Of a DNA stretch of 53,184 nucleotides, positions 1 to 7,256 are shown in pieces (the stretch's first letter is position 1; the number at the start of each line of letters is the position of its first letter). The DNA is taken from the NCBI GenBank assembly GCA_013152715.1, contig JAADFU010000131.1, forward strand, positions 1 to 53,184, read 5' to 3'. The notes under the pieces were generated by a model. That model searched no databases and was not told the origin of the DNA. It saw only the letters and a list, made by a program, of their open reading frames with translations. A program made the translations under genes and the position numbers. This DNA comes from Calditrichota bacterium (GTDB lineage: Bacteria; Zhuqueibacterota; Zhuqueibacteria; Thermofontimicrobiales; Thermofontimicrobiaceae).

Positions 1-131
1 CGAATGGTTTTTACAAACCCTGTTTTCTTTGAGAAACCGGGGTTTGTGAAAAAATTGAAATCAAAAAATGAGCCGGTAGGAAGGGCTCTGCGCCTCCTCC
101 GCGTGCTCCGTGGTTTCAAAAAAGACAAAAT

Positions 132-176
132 AAAAAAGCCGCCTCGATCCACTGTTTTCGGATTGAAGCGGCTTTT
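132..176 (-). terminator. Rho-independent terminator after the DUF2202 gene
   Basis: An inverted repeat with arms around 136-150 and 160-176 (core GCCGC/GCGGC) is followed on the minus strand by TTTTTTATTTT. It lies about 40 bases past the stop codon of the DUF2202 gene, which reads towards it. Confidence 0.7.
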
Positions 177-217
177 CAGGAGAACACACATGAACAATCT
201 TGCTGCTTGATTATCTT

Positions 218-904
218 TTAATTATTCCCTCGTTCCATCGGAGAATTCACAATCGCGTCATAAGTTTCCTGGTCAAGATACTGGGGCGTGTAATCTACAC
301 CCTGATTTCCCAGATTTCTGGTAAACGCGCGCAAGTGATTTCGCGAACCTCGCATCAGATTTTCGTAAACATAAGCGATATCCTGATTATCGACCACATC
401 GTCAAGTTGTTTCTTCAAATCCAGAATGTCAATTTCTTCAATAGCAGCACCAACCTTGAGCGCATCGATCAGTGATTGATTTCCCATCTCAATGAGCTGG
501 TCATACAGCGCTTTCAAATCCGTGTTTGTGAAAACGCCAACCGAATCGGTAACAACCGGATCCTGCAAATTATAACGCTCTAACAAAGTAGCAATTGCGT
601 CAGTGTGCATTTGTTCGCTTCTGGAGATGTTGGTAAAAACACGCATCCCCCATTGTTCGTAGAGAGTAATATACACATCGCGCGCTAATTTTTCTTCTTC
701 GCGCATAAATGCCAAACCTTCAGATTCAGCTTCGCTGACATCTTCCAAAGGATAATCCTCAATCGAGGCAACAAAATCAGCGCTATTAGATTGACTATCC
801 GTTGCTACCGGCGCAGCCGGATTCGCATCATCTGAACATTGTGCAAAAATCAGCGCGCTGAAGATCAGCATCATAACCAGAGTTAAATTTTTTGATAATT
901 TCAT
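218..904 (-). CDS. DUF2202 ferritin-like lipoprotein
   Basis: Predicted exported lipoprotein of 228 residues with a DUF2202 (ferritin-like) domain. The N-terminus has basic residues, a hydrophobic stretch and a lipobox ending in Cys (LIFAQC). The domain starts near residue 60 with EEEKLARDVY and continues with SRSEQMH, where Glu and His residues lie in the spacing expected of a four-helix diiron fold. DUF2202 proteins are poorly characterised; metal binding or an oxidative-stress role is inference. I start at 904 rather than the in-frame ATG at 919 because GGAGG lies 7 bases before the 904 codon, and the 919 ATG overlaps that ribosome site. The gene has its own terminator and appears monocistronic. 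Confidence 0.88.
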   Translation of the reverse strand: MKLSKNLTLVMMLIFSALIFAQCSDDANPAAPVATDSQSNSADFVASIEDYPLEDVSEAESEGLAFMREEEKLARDVYITLYEQWGMRVFTNISRSEQMHTDAIATLLERYNLQDPVVTDSVGVFTNTDLKALYDQLIEMGNQSLIDALKVGAAIEEIDILDLKKQLDDVVDNQDIAYVYENLMRGSRNHLRAFTRNLGNQGVDYTPQYLDQETYDAIVNSPMERGNN

Positions 905-1410
905 AACTATTTCCTCCATAGTTTTTTCATCTTTTTGATTAACATTTTATTGTTTTGCTCTATCATTAGACAAAAGATATGCCAAAGATTAAAACATAAT
1001 GTTTCTTAAGAAGTTAACATCTTTTCTCATTTCAAATTTGGATTGATTTCATTTTTAATTCGACCAAATGGGCGAAGAAGGAGACAGCGCGGGCGATATT
1101 TTTGAAATTATTCTCTGTTTTGGTCTTTCCGAACTTCATGTAAGGGATATTTTTTTGAAAGATGTGAAATTTAGATTAGGAAACTTGAGAGTTATTGCAG
1201 AAGATATTTTCTGTCTGGAGTAGTTAAAATGGAAATAGAAAAATACTACGCCATTTCTCCCATTATCTGCCGACCGGATTGCCCTGACACGAAAAATCAT
1301 CTGCATGTTAGAACAATCCGTGCTAACTGTACCCTATTCTCGATAAGTTGAATGAAGATACTAATAGAATTTCATTTTCTTGCAAGTTTGAAATAATGAA
1401 ATTCAGGAAT
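905..1410. other. Intergenic stretch, no clear gene
   Basis: About 500 AT-rich bases between two minus-strand genes. A 51-codon ORF at 1068-1223 (+) starts MGEEGDSAGD, has no ribosome site and matches no family I recognise, so I do not call it. The part next to 904 presumably carries the DUF2202 promoter, but no convincing -35/-10 pair was found. Confidence 0.4.
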
Positions 1411-2244
1411 CTATTTTTCAGCCAAAATCAAATCGAACCAAAATTCCTTTCCTTCCAAGTCAGACATGTCGGCATTCATGCCAGCACCTGACTTCCCCAT
1501 TCCGCCGCGGCCTCCCATGCCGCCGCCTCTGCCTCCTCCCATGCCACGCATTCCTTCTCTCCTATCGCGCATTCCGGACATGTTTTCGCGCATCGCGTCC
1601 CTCATTTCCGGCGTAATGCCGCCGATTTCGATGCCGATTTTTATTTTATCCGACATTTCTTCTTCACTATCATCAGTCGCGCTTAAGCCAAACCGAATTG
1701 GAATTTTGAATTCGTAACAAAAAAGTCCGTTGACCTCTTGCGAAGCCGCTGAAGGTCCCCAGGGATTGTTTTCCGGCTCGATGCGAAATTTCCCGTCGTG
1801 AAGGATACCAATCATCCCCGCCTGCGGCAAATCGCTCTTTTTGAATTTTCTCATCCGTGACGATGGGGTTCTTTGTCTGTCGAAATTCATGTTTTGCCGT
1901 AAACTCCTTGCCAGAGATTCGCTTCCAACATAGCGAATCCCAAATCTTTTTTCTTTTTTTCCTTCTCGCGAAAGCCAGATTGTCAAACCCATTCTTTGAA
2001 TTCGTCTAACCAGCCGCACATCCCCGATTTTTATTATCAGATATTCATTTTCCTCATCATTCGCTGAACCGAAAGCCACGTTCATGTCTTCTTCCATGAA
2101 AAGCGGCAGGCTTTGCCAGTCAGCGTCCGAGCCGTCAATTTTTAGTTCACCAGGCTTCCACTGATTCATTAATTCCTGATTCTTGCAGCCATGGACTAAA
2201 AAAACGCCAAGAAAAACTAACATAAAAAAACTCAATTTTTTCAT
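1411..2244 (-). CDS. Lipoprotein with CBM9/DOMON-like domain and Gly/Met/Arg-rich tail
   Basis: Exported lipoprotein of 277 residues; the lipobox cysteine follows LVFLGVFLVHG. Residues about 30-105 (KIDGSDADW, then alternating hydrophobic strands) resemble the CBM9-like/DOMON sandwich seen in many envelope proteins of this group; this is a weak family call. From about residue 215 the sequence becomes rich in Met, Arg and Gly (MRGMGGGRGGG and similar), a low-complexity tail just before a short ordered end (EFWFDLILAEK). Its role is unknown. It follows the LTxxQ-repeat gene on the same strand but is separated from it by a terminator, so it probably has its own promoter. Confidence 0.75.
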   Translation of the reverse strand: MKKLSFFMLVFLGVFLVHGCKNQELMNQWKPGELKIDGSDADWQSLPLFMEEDMNVAFGSANDEENEYLIIKIGDVRLVRRIQRMGLTIWLSREGKKEKRFGIRYVGSESLARSLRQNMNFDRQRTPSSRMRKFKKSDLPQAGMIGILHDGKFRIEPENNPWGPSAASQEVNGLFCYEFKIPIRFGLSATDDSEEEMSDKIKIGIEIGGITPEMRDAMRENMSGMRDRREGMRGMGGGRGGGMGGRGGMGKSGAGMNADMSDLEGKEFWFDLILAEK

Positions 2245-2308
2245 TCCTCGCTCCGATTTGCTTAAAAAAAATTTAAATTCTCTTATTCACTCACATTTTC
2301 TGCCATTA

Positions 2309-2360
2309 AAAAATAAAAAACAGGCAGCAGACCATTCCCAGGTGAGTTAGCCTGCTGCCT
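2309..2360 (-). terminator. Rho-independent terminator after the LTxxQ-repeat gene
   Basis: Nine-base arms AGGCAGCAG (2322-2330) and CTGCTGCCT (2352-2360) enclose a 21-base loop. On the minus strand the stem is followed by a T-rich run (2309-2321). It sits directly downstream of the stop codon at 2379. Confidence 0.75.
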
Positions 2361-2378
2361 TTGATCAGCAATAGCACC

Positions 2379-3899
2379 TCATTTCATCAGCATCATTTTC
2401 CGGCTGAAACTATCAGTTCCCGCTTGCAATTTGTACAAGTACACGCCGGAGACAACTTTTTCGCCAGCGTCGTTGGTTCCGTCCCATTTCACCGAATGGG
2501 AGCCTGCCGACTGCGTTTCATCAATCAGCGTGCGAATGAGTTGACCTTGCATGTTGTAAATTTTCAGCGAGACGTGTTCGGCATTGCTCAAAGTGTAGGA
2601 TATTTGAGTTTCCGGATTGAACGGATTGGGATAGTTCGTGACTTTCAGATCGCTTTCACTGCGGTAGCCGGTTTTGTCGCCAGCTTTTCCCGGACGCTGA
2701 TTTCCGGGCATTTCCGGCAAGTTCACGCCAAATTCTTCTAACATCTGGCGCACCGTTTCGTGAATTTCCTGCCGCGTTGCTCCTTGCTCGCGCAACTCTT
2801 CAACCCGGTCGTGAATCGCCTGGCGCTGTTCCTCAGTGAGTTGACTCATTACTCCCGGTCCAAAAGGACGTCGTCCGTGAAATCCGGGATGGGGCGGTTC
2901 AATCCCCCAATTGTGCAGCATGTCGCCCACAGCCAGAAAAATTTCTCCGGGTTCAGCATTGGCGTCCAGAAGCGCGATGATTTTCGCCCGCAATTGCTCT
3001 TTCTGTTCATCCGTCAATTTCCCGGCGAGTTTTTGCCCGCGAAATCCTTTTTTGTCAGGACGTTCCGGGACATCGTAACCCCACTGCTGAATTTGCTGCA
3101 TTACCGCATCGTGAATGGCTTCGAACTCGGCGCCATTGGCAAGCATGTCACGAATTTCCGTCCGCAGCGCTTGTTTCTGATCATCCGTCAAATCTTTCCA
3201 AAAGCGTCCTCGTTCAGGCGGGCCTGCCATAAATCTTTCGTCAAAATTTTCCGGGACTTCAACTCCCCAGCCACTGAGTAAATCTTTGACAGCAGTGATA
3301 ATTTCTTCACGAGAGGCATTTTTCTGGTGCAGTCCACTGACTGTTTCACGCAATTCCTGTCGTTGTTCCGATGTCAAATCGGCGAAAAATCCCATGCCGG
3401 GCTTGTGACCTCGCCGAAAACCTTTTCCCGGTTTTTCCGGAACATCGACTCCCCAGCTCTGCACAAGTGCATTTGCTGCTTCTCTGATCTCCTGTCGCGT
3501 CGCTCCCTGCTGACGCAAATCCTGCACCAGTTGTCTCAATTCAGCCATTTGCTCTTCATTCAATTCAAAAAGATACGGGCTGTTCCCACGAAGCCCAGGA
3601 CCCTGACGTCTCTGCGGCGGGTTTTCAGGAACCTGAATCCCGAACTCGTTCAACATTGCTTTTACGGCTTCATGAATTTCCTCCCGAGTCGCGCCTTGCT
3701 GACGCAATTCCTGAATCCTTGCCTGCACTTGCTCTTTTTGCTCATCAGTGAGTTGGCTCCAGAATCCGCCGCGGTCGCCGGCAAACATGTTTTCTTGCCC
3801 GCCTCGATTGTGCGGCTTTTGCGCCATCACCTGACTATTGAGCACAAAAACTGTTAGTAAACTGATCGCCAATGTAATGATAAAAATCGTCTTCTTCAT
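2379..3899 (-). CDS. Secreted protein with six LTxxQ units and a T9SS sorting domain
   Basis: A 506-residue exported protein. A signal peptide covers residues 1-26 (ends VMA). Six units of about 60 residues follow, each opening with an LTxxQ-like motif (residues 50, 113, 175, 237, 295, 354), continuing with an amphipathic helix and a second helix near GATRxEI, and closing with WG or FG plus V/I and a VPE/LPE turn. LTxxQ is the signature of the CpxP/Spy/ZraP periplasmic chaperone and metal-stress proteins; those usually carry two motifs. Residues about 417-506 form an FlgD-like/T9SS type A sorting domain (YPNPFNPET, SGVYLYKL). The likely location is the cell surface or outside. It is preceded by the DUF5659 gene with a 15-base gap, so the two are probably co-transcribed. 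The function is unknown; relation to Spy/CpxP is by motif only. Confidence 0.85.
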   Translation of the reverse strand: MKKTIFIITLAISLLTVFVLNSQVMAQKPHNRGGQENMFAGDRGGFWSQLTDEQKEQVQARIQELRQQGATREEIHEAVKAMLNEFGIQVPENPPQRRQGPGLRGNSPYLFELNEEQMAELRQLVQDLRQQGATRQEIREAANALVQSWGVDVPEKPGKGFRRGHKPGMGFFADLTSEQRQELRETVSGLHQKNASREEIITAVKDLLSGWGVEVPENFDERFMAGPPERGRFWKDLTDDQKQALRTEIRDMLANGAEFEAIHDAVMQQIQQWGYDVPERPDKKGFRGQKLAGKLTDEQKEQLRAKIIALLDANAEPGEIFLAVGDMLHNWGIEPPHPGFHGRRPFGPGVMSQLTEEQRQAIHDRVEELREQGATRQEIHETVRQMLEEFGVNLPEMPGNQRPGKAGDKTGYRSESDLKVTNYPNPFNPETQISYTLSNAEHVSLKIYNMQGQLIRTLIDETQSAGSHSVKWDGTNDAGEKVVSGVYLYKLQAGTDSFSRKMMLMK

Positions 3900-3914
3900 T
3901 TTGCACTACCTCCT

Positions 3915-4151
3915 TCACATAATTTTTTTTAAATTTCTGAGTTCATTGTAAAAAACGAGAAAATCGCTATTCACAAAATCGGTCTTGAGCTGACGCACGT
4001 CTGCGTCGTCGAGGTCGAAAGTGAAATAAATTTTTGATTTGTTGTGATGAAATTCTGTCAAACGATAACCTTTCATTTTCAGGTAGGCTGCGAGAGCCAG
4101 GTCATCGCTGATTATTTGATTGGATTGTGTTTGTTCGTTTAATTTGATCAT
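3915..4151 (-). CDS. DUF5659 domain protein
   Basis: A 78-residue protein with the pattern SDDLALAAYLKMKGYRL, then an acidic F.LDDADV segment and a final basic helix (YNELRNLKKIM), typical of DUF5659 small proteins. Their function is not known. There is no signal peptide, so it is probably cytoplasmic. A GGAG site lies before the start. It ends 15 bases before the six-unit LTxxQ gene and probably shares its transcript. A MITE is inserted immediately upstream: its target duplication starts 16 bases before the start codon, so promoter elements for this operon may have been displaced or are supplied by the MITE. Confidence 0.75.
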   Translation of the reverse strand: MIKLNEQTQSNQIISDDLALAAYLKMKGYRLTEFHHNKSKIYFTFDLDDADVRQLKTDFVNSDFLVFYNELRNLKKIM

Positions 4152-4175
4152 CTTTTTTATCTCCTTTGAATTTCT

Positions 4176-4392
4176 GTAACTATTCAGGTGTGGCCATTCC
4201 GGAAGCCGCTGAAGCGGCTAATTAGCTTGCAAGGTTGATTTATTGGCACCACGATGAATCGTGGTGTTAGTACAATCGGCTTTTTGAACGAACACCATGC
4301 TTCAGCATGGTGGTATAATCCAAACTAAAAAGCAAATAGCTGCTTCAGCAGCTTACAAAATTATAAATAGACGACTCAAGCTGAACAGTTAC
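4176..4392. mobile_element. IS66-type MITE, 217 bp, with 8-bp target duplication
   Basis: The ends are 12-base inverted repeats, GTAACTATTCAG (4176-4187) and CTGAACAGTTAC (4381-4392), with one mismatch. They are flanked by a perfect 8-base direct repeat GAATTTCT (4168-4175 and 4393-4400). Ends starting GTAA and 8-base duplications are the known signature of IS66-family elements. The inside has no transposase. It holds four short palindromes: AGCCGCTGAAGCGGCT, CACCACGATGAATCGTGGTG, CACCATGCTTCAGCATGGTG and AGCTGCTTCAGCAGCT. The first two have TGAA at the centre and the last two have TTCA, so the two halves mirror each other. Confidence 0.88.
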
Positions 4393-4573
4393 GAATTTCT
4401 TTTCTGCTAATTTGACAAAATGAAATTCTGTTTTATTCCCGTGAATGAAAATTTTTTTTGCCACCAATGGTTGAGGGCACAAATATTTCTTTCAAATTCA
4501 ATTTTAAGAATTGGCACTGAGAAAAGTTGTTTGCAGGATATTCGAAAGGGAAAAAACGCTACAATTATTGAAT

Positions 4574-4606
4574 ACCCTTCCAAAGATTCGGAACCTTTGA
4601 AAGGGT
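4574..4606. repeat. 33-bp hairpin repeat
   Basis: Arms ACCCTTCCAAAG and CTTTGAAAGGGT pair with one mismatch around a 9-base loop. It lies just past the LTxxQ-protein gene on the minus strand and may help end that transcript, though no T run follows. A similar hairpin occurs at 27721-27750, suggesting an interspersed repeat. Confidence 0.55.
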
Positions 4607-4644
4607 GAGAAAATGAAAATAGTTTTTTGGATGGGAAATAAATT

Positions 4645-5106
4645 TTACTCCGGCGGAATTGGTGGTGGCGGTTCAGGAGGTCTCTCTTCCGGAGGGCGAC
4701 GGAAATTTCGCCAGCGTCCTTTTTCGAAAGGCCTCTCGCGCATTGCCCCTCGACGCATGCGTTCAATGTGCTGCTGCATCTGTTCTTTCTGCTCATTAGT
4801 TAAAATTGGTTCGATTTCCACGCGCATCGAATCCATCAAATTCAGAGTTTTCATCCTCGTTGCAGCTCGCAATTTTTGGAATCGTTCACCGTACTTTTCC
4901 AGAATGGAATCGATTTGTGCTTTCTGCCCGGGAGTCGGTTGGATGATTCGCTCCAGAACAACGCGCGCCATTCCCGGGCCTTGGGCGCGCAAAAAACGAC
5001 GGCGCATTTGACTTTCCACGATTGTCCGATCTACGACAATTCCCAACACTACGCCTAACACAAACACAGCAATTAAAACGAAAACAGATTTAGTTTTGGT
5101 ATTCAT
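4645..5106 (-). CDS. Spy/CpxP/ZraP-like periplasmic LTxxQ protein
   Basis: A 153-residue protein with an N-terminal hydrophobic anchor or signal (residues about 8-26, VFVLIAVFVLGVVLGIVV) followed by a basic, helical periplasmic part. Two helix-start motifs, TPGQKAQID and LTNEQKEQM, match the LTxxQ repeats of the CpxP/Spy/ZraP (periplasmic heavy-metal sensor) group. The C-terminus is rich in Pro and Glu (PPEPPPPIPPE). It begins 3 bases after the anti-sigma gene ends and so belongs to the sigma operon. In known systems of this layout the periplasmic LTxxQ protein helps tune the stress sigma factor; that role here is inference. Confidence 0.82.
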   Translation of the reverse strand: MNTKTKSVFVLIAVFVLGVVLGIVVDRTIVESQMRRRFLRAQGPGMARVVLERIIQPTPGQKAQIDSILEKYGERFQKLRAATRMKTLNLMDSMRVEIEPILTNEQKEQMQQHIERMRRGAMRERPFEKGRWRNFRRPPEERPPEPPPPIPPE

Positions 5107-5109
5107 AGG

Positions 5110-5535
5110 TTACTCCAATTCCATTGCATACACGGGATCGACGATTTGTTCGAGACTTACGGGTTCTTTGCCCAACGCACCGGCGAGGGTGTAATTTTTT
5201 GTCGCTCTCAGGTTGTAAAACATCAGCGAGACCAACAAAATCACCGCGGCAATCGCCAGCGGCTTGAAGGCAGCGACGAGAAAATCAAACACCGAAGTCT
5301 GCTCAGCAGCAGCTTTCCTCGGCGCTTTGACGCTGTTCAGCACGCGCTCGGCAAAGAAAGGTCTGAAGGTAACTGCCGGCACGGCAGCCATTTTCTTGCG
5401 CAGGGCAACAATTTTTTCTCTCTCCCGCCGCAAAGCTTCGGACTTCTCCAGCGCTTTTTCTAATTTTTTTTGCTCACTGGCAGAGAGCGGCGCGTCGAAT
5501 GATCTGTACAAAAGTTCGACTAATTTTTTATTCAT
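5110..5535 (-). CDS. Single-pass anti-sigma factor
   Basis: A 141-residue membrane protein whose ATG overlaps the TGA of the sigma-factor gene (ATGA), indicating translational coupling. Residues 1-70 form a charged helical cytoplasmic domain, residues about 90-108 are a transmembrane helix (FKPLAIAAVILLVSLMFY) and about 30 residues lie outside. The zinc anti-sigma motif (HxxxCxxC) is absent, so it would be a non-zinc type. Identification rests on position and topology, not on a strong domain match. It presumably holds the neighbouring ECF sigma factor at the membrane. Confidence 0.78.
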   Translation of the reverse strand: MNKKLVELLYRSFDAPLSASEQKKLEKALEKSEALRREREKIVALRKKMAAVPAVTFRPFFAERVLNSVKAPRKAAAEQTSVFDFLVAAFKPLAIAAVILLVSLMFYNLRATKNYTLAGALGKEPVSLEQIVDPVYAMELE

Positions 5536-6077
5536 AACGTCTCTCCCAAGTAGTGCTCAATTATTTGTTTTAATTTTTTCTGGCCTCTCGCTAACCGGGA
5601 AAGAACCGTACCTGTGGGCAAACCTAATATTTCAGACGTTTCTGTCGTGGAATATCCTTCAATCAGACGTAGCACAACGACTGCCCGAAATTTTGCTTCT
5701 AATTTACTCAATGCTTTTTCCACTAATTCCTTTGCTTCACTGATTTCGCCGGATCGATCCTGATAAGGAACATCAAATTCCTCGTCACCGTGGCTCAGTG
5801 AAAAAAATGACCTCCGCTTTTTTCGTTTCAATTCGTTGAGGGACAGATTCATGGCGATCCGCGTCAGGTACGTCGCAATGGAGGCATCGCCGCGGAATTG
5901 ATTTGCAGCATTGAAAAATCGAATGAACGTCTCCTGTCCGACATCGTCTGCTTCCGGACTGTTTCCGAGCATACGAATCACTATCGCTGCCACGCGCGGC
6001 TCGTATTTTTTGACCACCTCGCGGAAAGCTTCTTCATCACCGGCACGAATTTTTTCCAGCAAAGCAGCATCGGTCAA
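5532..6077 (-). CDS. RNA polymerase ECF sigma factor (RpoE-like)
   Basis: A 181-residue sigma-70 family ECF factor. Region 2 spans residues about 10-85 (FREVVKKYEP, ADDVGQETFIRFF) and region 4 about 120-175 (LEAKFRAVVVLRLIEGYSTTETSEILGLPTGTVLSRLARG), with a helix-turn-helix at the end. It recruits RNA polymerase to a stress regulon and heads a three-gene operon with its anti-sigma and an LTxxQ protein. The start is a TTG 10 bases after GGAG. An ATG closer to that site gives only MKI and a TGA that overlaps the TTG. This may be a coupling leader, or a one-base loss in a run of A that would otherwise give MKNLTDAALL. Confidence 0.92.
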   Translation of the reverse strand: MTDAALLEKIRAGDEEAFREVVKKYEPRVAAIVIRMLGNSPEADDVGQETFIRFFNAANQFRGDASIATYLTRIAMNLSLNELKRKKRRSFFSLSHGDEEFDVPYQDRSGEISEAKELVEKALSKLEAKFRAVVVLRLIEGYSTTETSEILGLPTGTVLSRLARGQKKLKQIIEHYLGETL

Positions 6078-6233
6078 ATTTTCATTTCTCCTGTTTTTAC
6101 TTTTTAGACAACAAATTTAATAAAATTATTCCCCAATGTCAAATTTTTTTGACGGATGGTTGTGAAAATAATTCTCTCCCTCCAAATTTCATCGGCTGTG
6201 TTTGGATTGTTTCAAAAAAAAATAACATTTTTC

Positions 6234-6262
6234 TTGCATTATATTTCATAATCTTGTATATT
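6234..6262 (+). promoter_or_regulatory. Predicted sigma-70 promoter of the acidic-repeat protein gene
   Basis: TTGCAT at 6234 and TATATT at 6257 are separated by 17 bases, about 40 bases before the start codon at 6304. Good spacing and close match to the consensus; no experimental support. Confidence 0.5.
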
Positions 6263-6303
6263 CAAAAAGTACAATTTGAGTAGAATGACGAGGGACCGTA
6301 GTA

Positions 6304-7020
6304 ATGCCTTATTTTGATGACTTCGACGATTTCGATGACTTCGATGATTTTGACAACTTTGACGATTTTGACGATAATCTCCCTGAAGAAGAATGGGACG
6401 AAGCGCGCTGGGAAGAATTTTTTCAAAAAGAAGATGAACAGAAACGCCGCCTCGAAGAGTTGATGGACAAATACGGCTATTCCGAAGAAGGATTGCGCAA
6501 GGCATTCGAGGAAATGGGCTACGACCTCCCCGACGAAAAGGATCTGGATTTTGACGAAGACGAGGAAGATGAAGAAGATTTTTCTATTGATGAAATTTTA
6601 GAGCAGCAATACAGCGACTGGTCATCAGATGAGTCCGATCATTATTTCATGGAAGCCTCACACCCGCTTTTTCAGCAAGTCTACCAGCTTATTTTGCGCA
6701 TGTTGAAAATTTTCCGTCACGTGGACGTGGCTTATCGCGAGCATCCGTTGGTGACTTTTCAAACAGGACTTTTCGAGTGCATGAGTAAGCTCATCCGCGC
6801 CGGCTACGACAACATTGACGACAACCTGGAAGCGGAAAAAGGTCTCATTTTAGCGGCGCTGAAACGCTCGCGGCGTTCGCTATTTTCGTCGCTGCTGACA
6901 ATTCCGCAACTGAAAGAAATGAAAATCATCAGCCACACCACGCTGGCGATGTTCCGGCACGAAATAAATGACTTGCTCAGACAAATCAACAGCGAAATAA
7001 TGCTTCATAAAAACAGATGA
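6304..7020 (+). CDS. Acidic protein of unknown function with N-terminal DDF repeat
   Basis: A 238-residue, probably cytoplasmic protein that matches no family I recognise. Residues 3-24 are a run of Phe-Asp-Asp units (FDDFDDFDDFDDFDNF and on), followed by a very acidic region to about residue 100 with aromatic residues. The C-terminal half (from about 115, SDHYFMEASHPLFQQVYQL) is less acidic and predicted helical, looking like a folded domain. A GAGGGA site precedes the ATG. The repeat is encoded by slightly varied 9-base units, so it has been kept at the protein level and is not a fresh DNA slippage. The gene stands alone between a divergent sigma gene and the formyltransferase gene. Confidence 0.75.
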   Translation: MPYFDDFDDFDDFDDFDNFDDFDDNLPEEEWDEARWEEFFQKEDEQKRRLEELMDKYGYSEEGLRKAFEEMGYDLPDEKDLDFDEDEEDEEDFSIDEILEQQYSDWSSDESDHYFMEASHPLFQQVYQLILRMLKIFRHVDVAYREHPLVTFQTGLFECMSKLIRAGYDNIDDNLEAEKGLILAALKRSRRSLFSSLLTIPQLKEMKIISHTTLAMFRHEINDLLRQINSEIMLHKNR

Positions 7021-7256
7021 CGCTTCATATTTCATCTCATTGGCCGATTTTTCAATATATTCACCCACTCGCCTGCTTGAACACAGCATATTGTTAATTT
7101 TCTGAATTTCTTTTCTGCAAATATCTCCCTTTGCCTGTAAAAACATTGGTATATCTAAAATGGATCGCAATTGGTTTTCTCTTCATTATGGTCAACGCAT
7201 TCTAAAAAGTCTTGTCAATAATACAGCCATTCCTGTCAATAAGAAAGGAAGCAAGC

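Noticed and set aside
4-210. 68-codon ORF at the window start
   Set aside because: It has no family signature and overlaps a terminator stem and a palindrome-like ACAAACCC/GGGTTTGT pair.
1068-1223. 51-codon ORF MGEEGDSAGD...
   Set aside because: No ribosome site and no family match. Lies opposite to both flanking genes; kept only as a remark.
1466-1717. Pro-rich plus-strand ORF
   Set aside because: It is the antisense reading of the Gly/Met/Arg-rich tail; the Pro content follows from the Gly codons.
4407-4796. Minus-strand ORF across the repeat region
   Set aside because: It overlaps the LTxxQ gene in another frame and the hairpin; no protein signature.
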